Shown here piece by piece: positions 9,641 through 18,254 of a stretch of 20,000 nt of DNA. Each line of letters begins with the position of its first letter. Position 1 is the stretch's first letter. Source of the stretch: Chromera velia (taxonomy: Eukaryota; Sar; Chromeraceae); contig JAHBMJ010000393.1 of the NCBI GenBank assembly GCA_018398765.1, positions 27,010 through 47,009 on the forward strand, given 5' to 3'. The position numbers and the translations under genes were made by a program. The notes below the pieces were generated by a model. It was not told the origin of the DNA, did no database searches, and was given only the letters and a program-made list of their open reading frames with translations.

Positions 9641-9644
9641 TGCA

Positions 9645-9669
9645 TTCCTTTCTTTTTTTTTTTTTTTTT
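9645..9669 (-). other. Polypurine tract
   Basis: On the minus strand this is a 25-base all-purine run, mostly A, ending GAAAGGAA. It lies four bases before the 3' LTR, where plus-strand priming is expected. The gag-pol stop TAA (9670-9668) overlaps its upstream edge. Confidence 0.8.
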
Positions 9670-10003
9670 ACAGGACAATCGGAGATAGGATCGACGTGAC
9701 AGAAGGAGAGGAGTGAGAAGTGAAAAAGGGGAGTAAAAGCTCAATGGACATTGGCTTTGTTAAGGGGTCAGCCACGTTAGAATGGGAAGGGACGAACGAA
9801 AGGCAGATGGAAGCTTCATCTAGCGCATCACGGAGGGAAAGGGTGTGCAGGACGAGTGTGCAGGGCGATTTTTCGATGATGCAGAGCTGAAGTGACTCTA
9901 TGACGGATTGGAGGGCACGCTCGGTCGGACGGGACATCTCACTGAAAACCAGCTTCAGCAAGTTATTGGAGTCTACCCCCACTTCAGCCGTGACTCCCGC
10001 TTT

Positions 10004-10693
10004 CTAGACGCACCTCAAGACAGGCAAGAGACACTCTAAGAAATCAACAAGGTCATGAGCAGCGTAGAGTTCAGCTCGGGTGGAAGACCAGGCGACTCGC
10101 TTTTGGGAAAATGCCCGCCAGTGTAGGATGGCAAACTTTAAAGTGAAGAGCCACCCAGACTGTGGATGCGTATTTCTGGCAGACCCCAATGTGGCATCGC
10201 TCCATGACTTAGTGGAGAGGGGGGATGATGTGGAAAGGACGTCAGAGCGAGAGATACGGAGGATGCGGGAGGTGGCGGTGCATCGGGCATAACGGAGAAG
10301 GGAAAGGAGATAATTAGCATCGGCGTGAGTGGGAGCGGAGGAATGACGGCTTAGTTGATTGCACCCTTGTGACAAGTCGGGGCGAGTGTCTCGTGCAACC
10401 CACGAAAGATACCCCAACTTTTCATGAAAGGCTTTTCCTTCCTGGGCTGTCAATAGACGGGGCGGTTCAGAGGAAAGTTCGCAAGACGATGGGGGGAGGG
10501 GGAACAAATCAGGAGGGGGAGTGGGGACGGAAGAGGGAACGGAAGCAGAAGAATCTGCAGAATCCCCCATACCCTCAGGGAGGGGGAGAAACAGGAGGTA
10601 CTCGGTTTGGTGGATATACACGGAGTTCCGTGACACATTGAAATCTACCCCTGCCCAGTGGAAGGTTCCGTTCTTAGGTTTGGTGATCTTCAT
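10004..10693 (-). other. RT C-terminus and RNase H segment of the copia element
   Basis: This is an open stretch of the gag-pol frame. It carries the RT connection region (AGVDFNVS, GYLSWVARDTRPDLS) and the first part of RNase H, with WSDA and STRAELYAAHD as active-site blocks. A TAG at 10004-10006 separates it from the last part of RNase H (9982-9668). Confidence 0.85.
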
Positions 10694-10921
10694 CTGGTAA
10701 CCTCCTTTGGCTGCAATCTCGCGTGCTAGCTGAACTGCAGACCGACCAATAGGCAGGATGGCAAAGTCGTCAATAAACGTGGGAAGGATACCAAGGAGAT
10801 AGGAAGTGGGGGCCTCAGGCTTACCCGTCTATTTCTACCACATTCCTTGAACAGAGGAAGGCACCCACCCTGTTGCTGCGAGCGTCTTGTTGCGAGAGCG
10901 GTCCCATAAATTTCCAGAGTC

Positions 10922-11770
10922 TCAGAGCCTGTAAAGCACGCGGTTGAGAAGCCACAGGAACTTCCCATGGTCTGGGTGATCTTTCGGGGGATGGATATAA
11001 AGGGAATGGGAACGGAGAGCCGTGAGGTACGCTGTTTTCACATCGGCCACAACGATTTCACGGGGGTCAAAGTCGGAGTGAGCAAAGGCCATGGCAAGGG
11101 CAATGCACATGGCAGACTGAGAAGCGGTAGCGCAAGACGTTGTGACTCCTTCACGGCGATCGAAAAAAGGAGTGCCATCAGCAACGACTCGAGACTTGTA
11201 CTTCCAAGAACCTTCCTCGACACGCTTCTTGGTGTCAACAAAATGGGTGGGCACAGCAGAGCGGCAGTGCTCGGTATTTACTTCTACGATTGGGACTCGC
11301 TTGTATACATCATTGTCTGTAAGTGACTGCAACTCTGCGGTACGGGACTTAGCTTGCCCATCGAGCTGTTCTACTGTGAGCCCCTGGCGTGGGAGAGGAA
11401 TGTGAGTTGTGGTAGCTTGGAACGCACTGGGCCCCACCTCAGTGTCCTCGTTCCACAAATATACAACAGACGCACCTGCAACTAGAGTCAGGTGGGGGGG
11501 GGGAGGGAAAGCAGCTGCGGCTGCTGAGGAGGCAAGTGAATCGAAAGACAACCGGTCGGTGGGGAACACTGTTTCTAGGCTTGCAAGGAGAACACTTCGG
11601 TAAGTGTCACAGAGGTGGGAGAGGAGAGTCCCCTCGGTAGAGAGGACAATGTTTCGCTCAACAACCTCTTCTGGGACCAGAAAGCAAAGCTCGGGCCCAC
11701 ACCTAGAAGGTTTTTGCGCACTGTACAAAAGTTTGGGGCGGCCCCTGAGAGGGCACCATGCAGGCTGCAT
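10922..11770 (-). other. Reverse transcriptase N-terminal half of the copia element
   Basis: This is an open stretch of the gag-pol frame. VPTHFVDTKKR, WKYKSRVVADG and REIVVADVKTAYL are the finger and palm motifs of copia RT, the last holding the first catalytic Asp. It stops at TGA 10922, before the FIDD motif. Confidence 0.9.
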
Positions 11771-12178
11771 ACGTCGGCTTGCAAAAGGCTGCTTGCCGTT
11801 TGATCCCCATGCCTGAACCTCAACCCGTCCCTCACCTTCAGGGTCGACAGCACGGACGCTACCAAAGAAACAGCGGCCTGTGTTTTCATCCTGCCAAAGA
11901 ATGAGCTCATCTTTGCCAAAATCAGTAATGTCAAACTTGGGAGAGGGTGGCTATTCAGACGGACACTATATGTCTGAAGACTGCTGCGGTTGCTGCTGCT
12001 GCGCCTGGTGAGGAGACCCAATGGATGTGTCCGGGCGCTCAGAAGGGGAGTCCAATGGTAACGGAACGACATAGACAGGGTCTGGGTGGGGGCTATCATT
12101 GGGACGGATGCACCTGCGATGCGACAGGATGGGCCGTCCAGAAGGAAGATGCAATCGGAACACATGCTCACTTATGCG

Positions 12179-12859
12179 CTACAGAACAGTCGCAGAAGTG
12201 TAGAGGGGTGCAAGCCTAGCGCGGGGATGGTCAGGGTGATGGTAGAGGACGGACGAGCCAATAGGGAATGGGGACGTCTCGGCAGAGGGGCGACGGGAGG
12301 TCTGAAAGAGGTCACGCAGGGCGTCGATGGGAGGACTAGGTGGCTGGGCACCCCAGCGTCGCTCGAATGGGCTCTTGTGAGTGGATTCTCGAGGCTGACG
12401 ATTGTATTTAACTGTGGTAAGGGAAGCAAACTCCTTCCAATACGAATCGTCAAGACCTCGATCTCTGAGAATGCCCCGCAAAATCGTGAGCCACTCACAA
12501 TGGGAATGCTCTGTTTTGCCGAGAGAGTGGTGGCTGCCTACAGCGGTCAAGGGGTTTGTGGCTTCCCGCTCAGCCAACCACTCACACCAATCACCTTGAA
12601 ATTCGGTCCCGTGATCGGTTATCACCTCAGGGGTGAGATTACCCTCCAGACTGCGGGACCAACAATCATAGGTGGTACGGATTGTGGCAGAATCTTTTGT
12701 TTCGACTACCTCTTGAGCGAGCCAGTCATGATGCTGGTCTTGGATGTGCAATGAATACCCCCCTTTCAACCCCATCACAAGGTCACAACATACTCGCTGC
12801 CCGGGGCGATCGACCTTCAAAGACCCCCGGGTGCCGTCTCCCCCATGCCTCGGCTTCAC
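12179..12859 (-). other. Integrase core of the copia element
   Basis: CCDLVMGLKGG supplies the first Asp, VITDHGTEF the second, and KTEHSH the Glu of the D,D(35)E triad. KYNRQPRESTHKSPFE is the usual copia block after the core. The frame continues past the TAG at 12179-12181 into a Pro/Ser/Gln linker toward RT. Confidence 0.88.
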
Positions 12860-14056
12860 ATGCGCACACGTACCCCCTCAGATGCATAGGAGCAGGGCAC
12901 GTTGAACGGCACGGCGGGAAATGCTGCTGCGACCGGGAAGAAGGTCAGAAAGGGACGCACGGAGGGAACGCCAAGTGGCCTCCGAGTCGATACCTGCGTG
13001 TCCTAACCATTCGTGATATGCGCGGATGAGTTCATCAACAGTGGCTTTGATGGAGATAAGGGGGGGGCCCTGTGAGAAAGAAGATTTTGGTTGCTGAGAA
13101 GGAGGCTGATCGGAGGCTGGAGAACTGTCACAAGATGATGAAACGGGGGGAGAGACAGCGGATTCTCCCGAATGAGTTTTCACAACATGAGACTGGGTGC
13201 GATTTCCTCGATACTGCTTCTTCTGTTTGGCTGCCTTCAAACGAGCGGGGAGGTGCCCATTTGCGAGGACAACTGGAGAAAGAGACAATGGAGGGGACAC
13301 AGGCGATGTAGAGTCCACCGCAACGGCCGCTGGAGACAAAGAAGGGGAATTCAAAGCGGGTGGGGACTCGGGCGGGGAAGTCCCGTCTATCTCCAGAGGC
13401 AGAAAAAATAGATCATTTGCTGCACGGAGAAAATTGATAACGGTGGAGGGGAGTGCCAAGGATCCAGTCCGATAGTCAAATCGCGCGCCTAGTTTGATGA
13501 GACGCTGATTGCCGATGAGTGGGAAGGTGACTGCTTCTGTTTCTATGATGGACGGTTTCAACACAGCAGGCTGCCTATTTAGTTTGCAAGGAATGGTGGC
13601 ACGGCGCTGCATCCTCACTTTTGTTCGACAAGCAGTAACAACGGAAAGAGGTGTCAGCAAATCAGTCTCAGTCCATTGCAACCCTGACTCTTCAGCATGC
13701 TTGTTCAGCCAGCCACGAGTGCACGTAGTGCCACTTGTACCCAGATCAAGCAAACATGCAAAACCGTCAAAAGAGAAACCCTAGGAGAAACCAGAAGAAA
13801 CAGGAAGAGAAAAAGCTGACTGTGATAAATGCCCTACAGCGGCAGCTACAGGGGAGGCCTCCGAATCTGCATCCGATGCCTCTGACTCATTTGTCTCGCC
13901 AGTTAGGGCCCCTCCTTGCTGACGAGCTCGCCCCTTTTCTGATCCTGTAGACTGTCTCCCCCTCTTTCCCTGCCCGCCCCCATTCCTGCCGGACCTGCCC
14001 CCGCCTCCGCTGTAGCCGTAGGCCCTCAAGAGGGCAAAGTGGTCATGGGCGAGGTC

Positions 14057-14098
14057 ACAGTCACCAGTCTTGTGTCTCCAGTGATCACAATCGCTGCA
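14057..14098 (-). other. CCHC zinc knuckle of Gag
   Basis: CSDCDHWRHKTGDC fits C-x2-C-x4-H-x4-C exactly. This is the nucleocapsid RNA-binding motif, lying between Gag and protease as expected. Confidence 0.93.
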
Positions 14099-15152
14099 GT
14101 AGTGCTGTTTCAGGCACTCTTCGGGACGGTGGGTCTTGTGCTCACAGTGAGGGCGCTTGCGAGATGGCCCACTCGCATGGGGCCGAGGGTGGCCAGTAGA
14201 AGAGCGACCCGTTAGCTGCACGCTGTGCGTTTATACGGGAATGGACGGATTAGCAGGGAGACGGGAAAAACAAGAGGGCTGGGCAAAGTGGCGGAATTTA
14301 GCTACCGCACTATCATCTCCGTCGAAAGGCATATAGGAGGTGATGCTGCTTTCAACATTCACACGCACAGTGCTGTCGGAAATGCTGTTGATGAGAACCA
14401 GGGAAGCAAGCTGCCCCTGACGGCGGGTGAGGGGGTCAAGGAGGGGAACGAGCTTCTTCTCCACCCTCCAAGTGCTGAGATCGGTTTTGTCTCCCACCCC
14501 GGACCACACAGGGACAATCTCTTCCTGCAACGAGAGACGGGAAATTTCTTAGCAGGCTGCCTTCACCGTCTCGATGTACTTCTCAACGTTGGAGGAGTCA
14601 GAAGTAGACAGAGTAAAAAGGAAGCAGAAGTTTGTGAACATCCGCTTGTGTTCGGTTTCCCCCGACGACTGTAAGATGACATTCTTGCAGTGTTTGACAT
14701 CATCAGACTCGGGGGGGGAGAGATCTGAGACAAGATCGTAGAGCTCAGGGTATTTTTGCAAACCCTGGCGGAATGCTGCTACACGGATGTCTGACGGCGC
14801 ACTCGCAGGCTGCAATTTGCAATGGTTTTCAAACGCCTTGACAATCGCAACTCTACCCCCGTGAGTGTTCTTGAAGGGGAGCTCGCACTTCCATGGGCCG
14901 AATTTCCCCGTGTCAGTGGTGGGGGTGGGAGTGACTGTTGGAGACAGAACAGAAGTGGACTGAGAAAGAAAGAACTACGCCAATTTATTGATATTGGCGG
15001 TCAACAAGTTCAAGTCAGAGGGGCTGGAGCTTTGATCAGAAGGGCCTTTGGAGATAAAACGGCCATCGGCCCCTTGAGGTTGGTCGCCGTCCATCAGAGA
15101 GGGAAAGCTACACTCTGATACAGACCAACAGACCCTGAGAAGAAAGAGGAAA

Positions 15153-15168
15153 GAACCAACTGCTACTA
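15153..15168 (-). other. Primer-binding-site candidate
   Basis: Directly after the 5' LTR the minus strand reads TAGTAGCAGTTGGTTC. Its first nine bases fit the complement of an initiator-Met tRNA 3' end (TGGTAGCAG) at eight positions. The mismatch is G to A, again a transition. Complementarity further in is poor, so the priming tRNA is uncertain. Confidence 0.4.
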
Positions 15169-15469
15169 TGAAGAGAACTAGAATGGTCCAGTTAAGGACA
15201 TCAGTCTAGTCACTTACACGGTTCTCTATACAGGAATAATAATGCAAGATGTTTGTCCGGCTTCTGCTCTCATCGATCGAGAGTTGTTCCATCGAATCAT
15301 CCTGAGTATTTCACTAAGCAATTTCACAGCATGGATTGACGCATGCATTTTCTCCGTCTCCGTAATATCTTAAGCCGCGCTGCACCGATAGGCAACGCAA
15401 TAGCACGGGACCGGCCAAGTCGGGCCGACCAATGCATGCCCGCCTCCTCTCTATAAGTGGCTGATTACA
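15169..15469 (-). repeat. 5' LTR
   Basis: 301 bp with TG and CA ends, collinear with the LTR at 9340-9640. Read on the minus strand it begins TGTAATCAGCCACTTATAG, so a TATA-like word lies near its U3 end. Confidence 0.96.
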
Positions 15470-15474
15470 AACCC
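15470..15474. repeat. Target-site duplication, right (AACCC)
   Basis: It matches the AACCC at 9335-9339. Removing the element and one copy gives a plausible uninterrupted pre-insertion site. Confidence 0.93.
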
Positions 15475-15573
15475 TGCTGAGCCCACTCATTCCTCAACCT
15501 GCTTCGACATGCTTTTGTCTTTCTTCATCCTTTTTGTGATCGTGATCGTTTTCCCACTGAAAAACGAAAAAAG

Positions 15574-15615
15574 GCCTAGTTGTGTACTCACCGGTTTTAA
15601 CTGCCTCAATTCAAT
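15574..15615 (-). repeat. Dispersed repeat, copy B (inverted)
   Basis: The reverse complement of 15587-15615 matches 7680-7708 at 27 of 29 positions, with a TAGGC kept in register further on. Orientation is opposite to copy A. Confidence 0.7.
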
Positions 15616-15700
15616 ACAAATTTATAGATATCTACTAGTAGTATTTATTTAGCTATTTATACGTTGTTACACTAATCCTATAGTCTTACACAAAGTTAAA

Positions 15701-15737
15701 TGTGTAACAATTACCCCTGACCTCCCCTTGTTACACA
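15701..15737. repeat. Inverted repeat, 10-bp arms
   Basis: TGTGTAACAA (15701-15710) and TTGTTACACA (15728-15737) are perfect reverse complements separated by 17 bases. Further TGTAACA words lie just outside, so more than one hairpin is possible. Confidence 0.8.
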
Positions 15738-15942
15738 TAAAAGTGTGTAACAATTAATGTGCAATAATTCCAGACAAATCTTTTAACACCATCTCCCACC
15801 CCCCCTGCTCTTGCCTCTGTTCTTTTACCCCTGCCTTTAGTGCTCAAAAATTCTCCTTGCCGCGTTGCTGATGACACCATTGCTCTAAAAGCAGTATACC
15901 CTCAAACCGTCCTGAAGAAGAAGAAGACGAAGATGAAACCTG

Positions 15943-16125
15943 GAATTAATACACACTAAAGTATGTAATAATGCATTCCTAAAAGCTAGCCTGAAAGTGA
16001 TGTTGACCCAATGGTTTGAATTAATGCATACTAAAGTGTGTACTTAATGCATTCCTAAAAGTGATCGTTTGAATTAATGCACACTAAAGTGTATACCAAT
16101 TCATTTATCAAAAGTATATTAAAAT
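15943..16125 (+). repeat. Degenerate tandem repeat, three units
   Basis: Units begin at 15943, 16018 and 16071 with GAATTAATRCAYACTAAAGT. The first two share ATGCATTCCTAAAAG further on. Spacings are 75 and 53 bp, so the units differ by an indel. The ACACTAAAGTGT core is nearly self-complementary. Confidence 0.75.
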
Positions 16126-16385
16126 GTGTAACAAAACATTTTGAAAAAAGCGATTGTGTAACCCTACAGGATTGGTATATACGCTGTATATATCCTATCT
16201 TATACGCGTTATAGAGTAGGCGAAGCACATGCACTAGTAAAAAAAAAAAGAACGAAAAATCTGGAAACATCTACTATGTACAACGTCTGTTCTTGTTTTT
16301 TCTTTTTCACATTATAATTAATTAAAGCCAAAATTAACAAACTAAAAGACTAGTAGTAAAAGTTTATGGTTTTCATACGTTTTAT

Positions 16386-16437
16386 TTGAAAGAAGGAGGG
16401 GTCCAGCTAGGGAGGGAGGGAGGGAGAGATGGAGAGA

Positions 16438-16504
<67 letters not shown>

Positions 16505-16630
16505 AGAGAGGAAAGGAAAGGAAAGGAAAGGAAAGGAAAGAAGGAAAAAAAAAAGAAAGAAAAAAAGAAAAGAAAGAAAAGAGAGAAAGAAAGAAGGAAG
16601 GAAGGAAGGAAGGAAGGAAAGAAAGACTGA

Positions 16631-16702
<72 letters not shown>

Positions 16703-16743
16703 AACAAAAAAACAAAGAAACAAAGAAACAAAGAAACAAAGAA

Positions 16744-16778
<35 letters not shown>

Positions 16779-16800
16779 GAAGGAAGGAAGGAAGGAAGGA
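16386..16800 (+). repeat. Near-homopurine simple-repeat tract
   Basis: GGGA, (GA)n, (GGAAA)n, (GAAA)n and (GAAG)n follow one another with very few pyrimidines, and 16506-16625 is purine only. Long open frames here on both strands (EREREK, KKERKK; SLSLSL, FLSFFLSF) are artefacts of composition. Confidence 0.95.
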
Positions 16801-16887
16801 ATCATCGTTTCTATCCTGTCGATGCGTTCTGCCAGGTACTGAGAGTGGCATGAATTCACACCTCTAGCTCGTTTGAATGTAATCACA

Positions 16888-17373
16888 TCACACGAGGGCT
16901 TCTCCAGACGTATCTCGATGGGATCCACGTGAAGATCTGCCTGAATGTCCCTGACTATCCCCCGACGTTGCACCTGTCAAGACGCGCCATCGTGCACCCT
17001 TCTGTTTCTGTGCCTTCTCTTCTTCCCCCCCGTCTGAGGAGTTCTCTCCTCTTCGGTGTCTTCTTTTCTGCAGGAACAGCGAGAGAAGAACGCACACCAC
17101 GAGGAGAACGAAAAAGAAAACCTTCCCAGAAACCTTAAAGGAGAATTTCAAGAAGCACAAACAAAACACCCCAACAAAGAGCAGGCATACAACAATCGTT
17201 ATGCACACTGCAGCCTTGCCCTTCATTTTCTGCAGGCATCTTTGAATTAGACTCCGGTCATCCTTCTGTGCGGTCTTCTCATGAAACTTCTGCATCCTCC
17301 AATCCATCCGGGATTTCTCCCGGTACCAATCCACCTGGTCGTCTGCCGTCTCCGTCTCCCCCGTCTCCTTCAT
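16888..17373 (-). CDS. Possible small two-TM membrane protein, 161 residues
   Basis: From ATG at 17373 the frame gives a charged N-terminus (about 55 residues), then two hydrophobic segments (VCITIVVCLLFVGVFCLCFL and VFFFVLLVVCVLLSLFL). A basic KRRHRRG stop-transfer-like cluster and a polar Ser/Gly/Lys tail follow. This is a coherent membrane-protein layout, but I do not recognise a family. Two cautions apply. The second hydrophobic stretch, read as DNA, resembles a pyrimidine tract ending in CTGCAG, so it may be an intron on the minus strand. The plus strand also has splice-like signals here: acceptors ending TTTTCTGCAG at 17073 and 17235, and donor GAG|GTAACT at 17397. Confidence 0.3.
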   Translation of the reverse strand: MKETGETETADDQVDWYREKSRMDWRMQKFHEKTAQKDDRSLIQRCLQKMKGKAAVCITIVVCLLFVGVFCLCFLKFSFKVSGKVFFFVLLVVCVLLSLFLQKRRHRRGENSSDGGEEEKAQKQKGARWRVLTGATSGDSQGHSGRSSRGSHRDTSGEALV

Positions 17374-17516
17374 CCTGCTGCTACGGCTGTGGACGAGGTA
17401 ACTAGGGAGGCCGACTTTTCCCAATCGAAGGGGGGGCGGTGGGTGTGTATGATTTCCAAATCGATGTCAAAGAGCAGGCCTTCACCGCGAGTTAACGGCT
17501 TTTCTTCTTCAACCGA

Positions 17517-18254
17517 ATGATCACTCGCTGTGCCCGTCTCCTTCCAACACAACCCCCACACACACTTGACTTCACTTCGCTTGGCCAGCGAGCCTTCTGG
17601 CCGTTCACTCCACTCCACTCCACTGCACTAGAGCCAGGTCAAGCTCACTTCACTTCACTGCACTTTGCTTTTGCCCCCCCTTCCCCACTGCGATCGACTG
17701 CACTTCACTTCGACTTCACTTCCGAATCGGTTGACTTCACTGCACTGCACTTCGAGTCCTCTTTGGGCACTTGCCGCTTTAAACAGAAGAGGAGTTTCAG
17801 GCACATGCCGCGACAGCAGACTCTTCATCTTGGAAGCCCAGCATCAAGAGAAAAAGATGGGGGCTCGATAAACTGTCCTACAGAGAACAATCCGAATCAA
17901 GCGGTGACCTCAAAAATGTTCACCGAGGCGGATACGGTCGGTCTGTTGTCTCAAGGAAGGACTGAAGGGTACAGGCGTTCAGAGGAGCCACACAGGCCTC
18001 ATCCAACCACACACCTTCTTGAATGCAGTCTCTGCCTTGCAGCACCGTCAGAAAGACAACTGAGTCCGGGGGAATTTCGGACTGAAACTGGAGACGGCAA
18101 GGAGACTGCTCGAAGGTCTTCAGCTAGCAACACCAGAGACAAACCCTTCCCCCCTTTTCTTGCGTTGACTTTTGGTCCTCTCAGATCAGAAACTGTCAGG
18201 AGCTTCCTTCATGTGACAGCTCTGCTCAAAGTGATCCAGCTCTCTGGCAGTTAG
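17517..18254 (+). CDS. Hypothetical ORF, 245 residues, over CACTT-type repeats
   Basis: It opens with ATG and ends with TAG. The first 90 residues come from degenerate CACTT/CACTG repeats (SLHF, TALHF) and are probably not selected as protein. The later part (about 110-245) is polar and non-repetitive, and a possible acceptor TTTAAACAG near 17787 could make it an exon. No domain is recognised. It may be partly 5' exon or UTR of the transporter gene downstream, or non-coding. Confidence 0.22.
   Translation: MITRCARLLPTQPPHTLDFTSLGQRAFWPFTPLHSTALEPGQAHFTSLHFAFAPPSPLRSTALHFDFTSESVDFTALHFESSLGTCRFKQKRSFRHMPRQQTLHLGSPASREKDGGSINCPTENNPNQAVTSKMFTEADTVGLLSQGRTEGYRRSEEPHRPHPTTHLLECSLCLAAPSERQLSPGEFRTETGDGKETARRSSASNTRDKPFPPFLALTFGPLRSETVRSFLHVTALLKVIQLSGS
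17560..17760 (+). repeat. Degenerate CACTT/CACTC pentamer repeat
   Basis: Repeated CACTTCACTT, CACTCCACTC and CACTGCACTT words are interrupted by unrelated stretches. It looks like a decayed pentanucleotide satellite. Confidence 0.7.

Larger units (their letters stand above)
9668..15094 (-). pseudogene. gag-pol: copia gag-pol polyprotein, one frame with 12 premature stops
   Basis: One minus-strand frame runs from ATG at 15094 to TAA at 9670-9668 (1,808 codons) with no frameshift. In-frame stops, by lower coordinate: 14975, 14549, 14231, 13781, 12878, 12179, 11966, 11951, 10922, 10835, 10829 and 10004 (eight TAG, two TAA, two TGA). Domains: Gag, then a C-x2-C-x4-H-x4-C knuckle (14098-14057); protease with DLGTSG near 13747; a pre-integrase HEWLGH near 13020; integrase with VITDHGTEF and a Glu about 35 residues on (KTEHS); RT with WKYKSRVVADG, a VVADVKTAYL Asp and the catalytic FIDD (10777-10766); RNase H with STRAELYAAHD, GVDSNN and the closing DPLTKPM. 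Each stop is one C-to-T change from a Gln or Arg codon (or one G-to-A from Trp). Confidence 0.95.
9340..15469 (-). mobile_element. Full-length Ty1/copia LTR retrotransposon
   Basis: The 6,130-bp element is bounded by 301-bp LTRs starting TG and ending CA, and flanked by AACCC duplications. It is transcribed on the minus strand, so the LTR at 15169-15469 is the 5' LTR. Domain order is gag with a CCHC knuckle, protease, integrase, reverse transcriptase, RNase H. Integrase ahead of RT is the mark of the copia group. A primer-binding-like sequence follows the 5' LTR and a polypurine tract precedes the 3' LTR. The coding frame is broken by 12 stops, so the copy cannot act autonomously under the standard code. 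The LTRs differ at 12 of 301 sites, about 4%. Confidence 0.97.
15475..16340. other. AT-rich repeat-bearing non-coding block
   Basis: No gene is seen. It contains the second dispersed-repeat copy, a 10-bp-stem hairpin, repeated TGTGTAACAATTA and ACACTAAAGTGTG words, and three imperfect tandem units. Composition resembles the AT-rich block at 7.4-8.1 kb on the other side of the retroelement. Confidence 0.6.

Noticed and set aside
11575-12171. Minus-strand 198-codon frame inside the retroelement
   Set aside because: It is out of phase with gag-pol and shows no domain; the true frame runs through this region with stops at 11966 and 11951.
12086-12754. Plus-strand 222-codon frame
   Set aside because: It is antisense to the integrase domain and has no recognisable motif.
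9668-15094. Reassigned stop codons (UAR as Gln) making the polyprotein intact
   Set aside because: Two of the twelve stops are TGA. The neighbouring host genes have no in-frame TAG or TAA and use CAG and CAA for Gln. Decay by transition explains all stops and the LTR differences together.
16342-16973. Long frames of FLSFFLSF or KKERKK type
   Set aside because: They are translations of a simple purine tract; apparent membrane or coiled-coil features are compositional.
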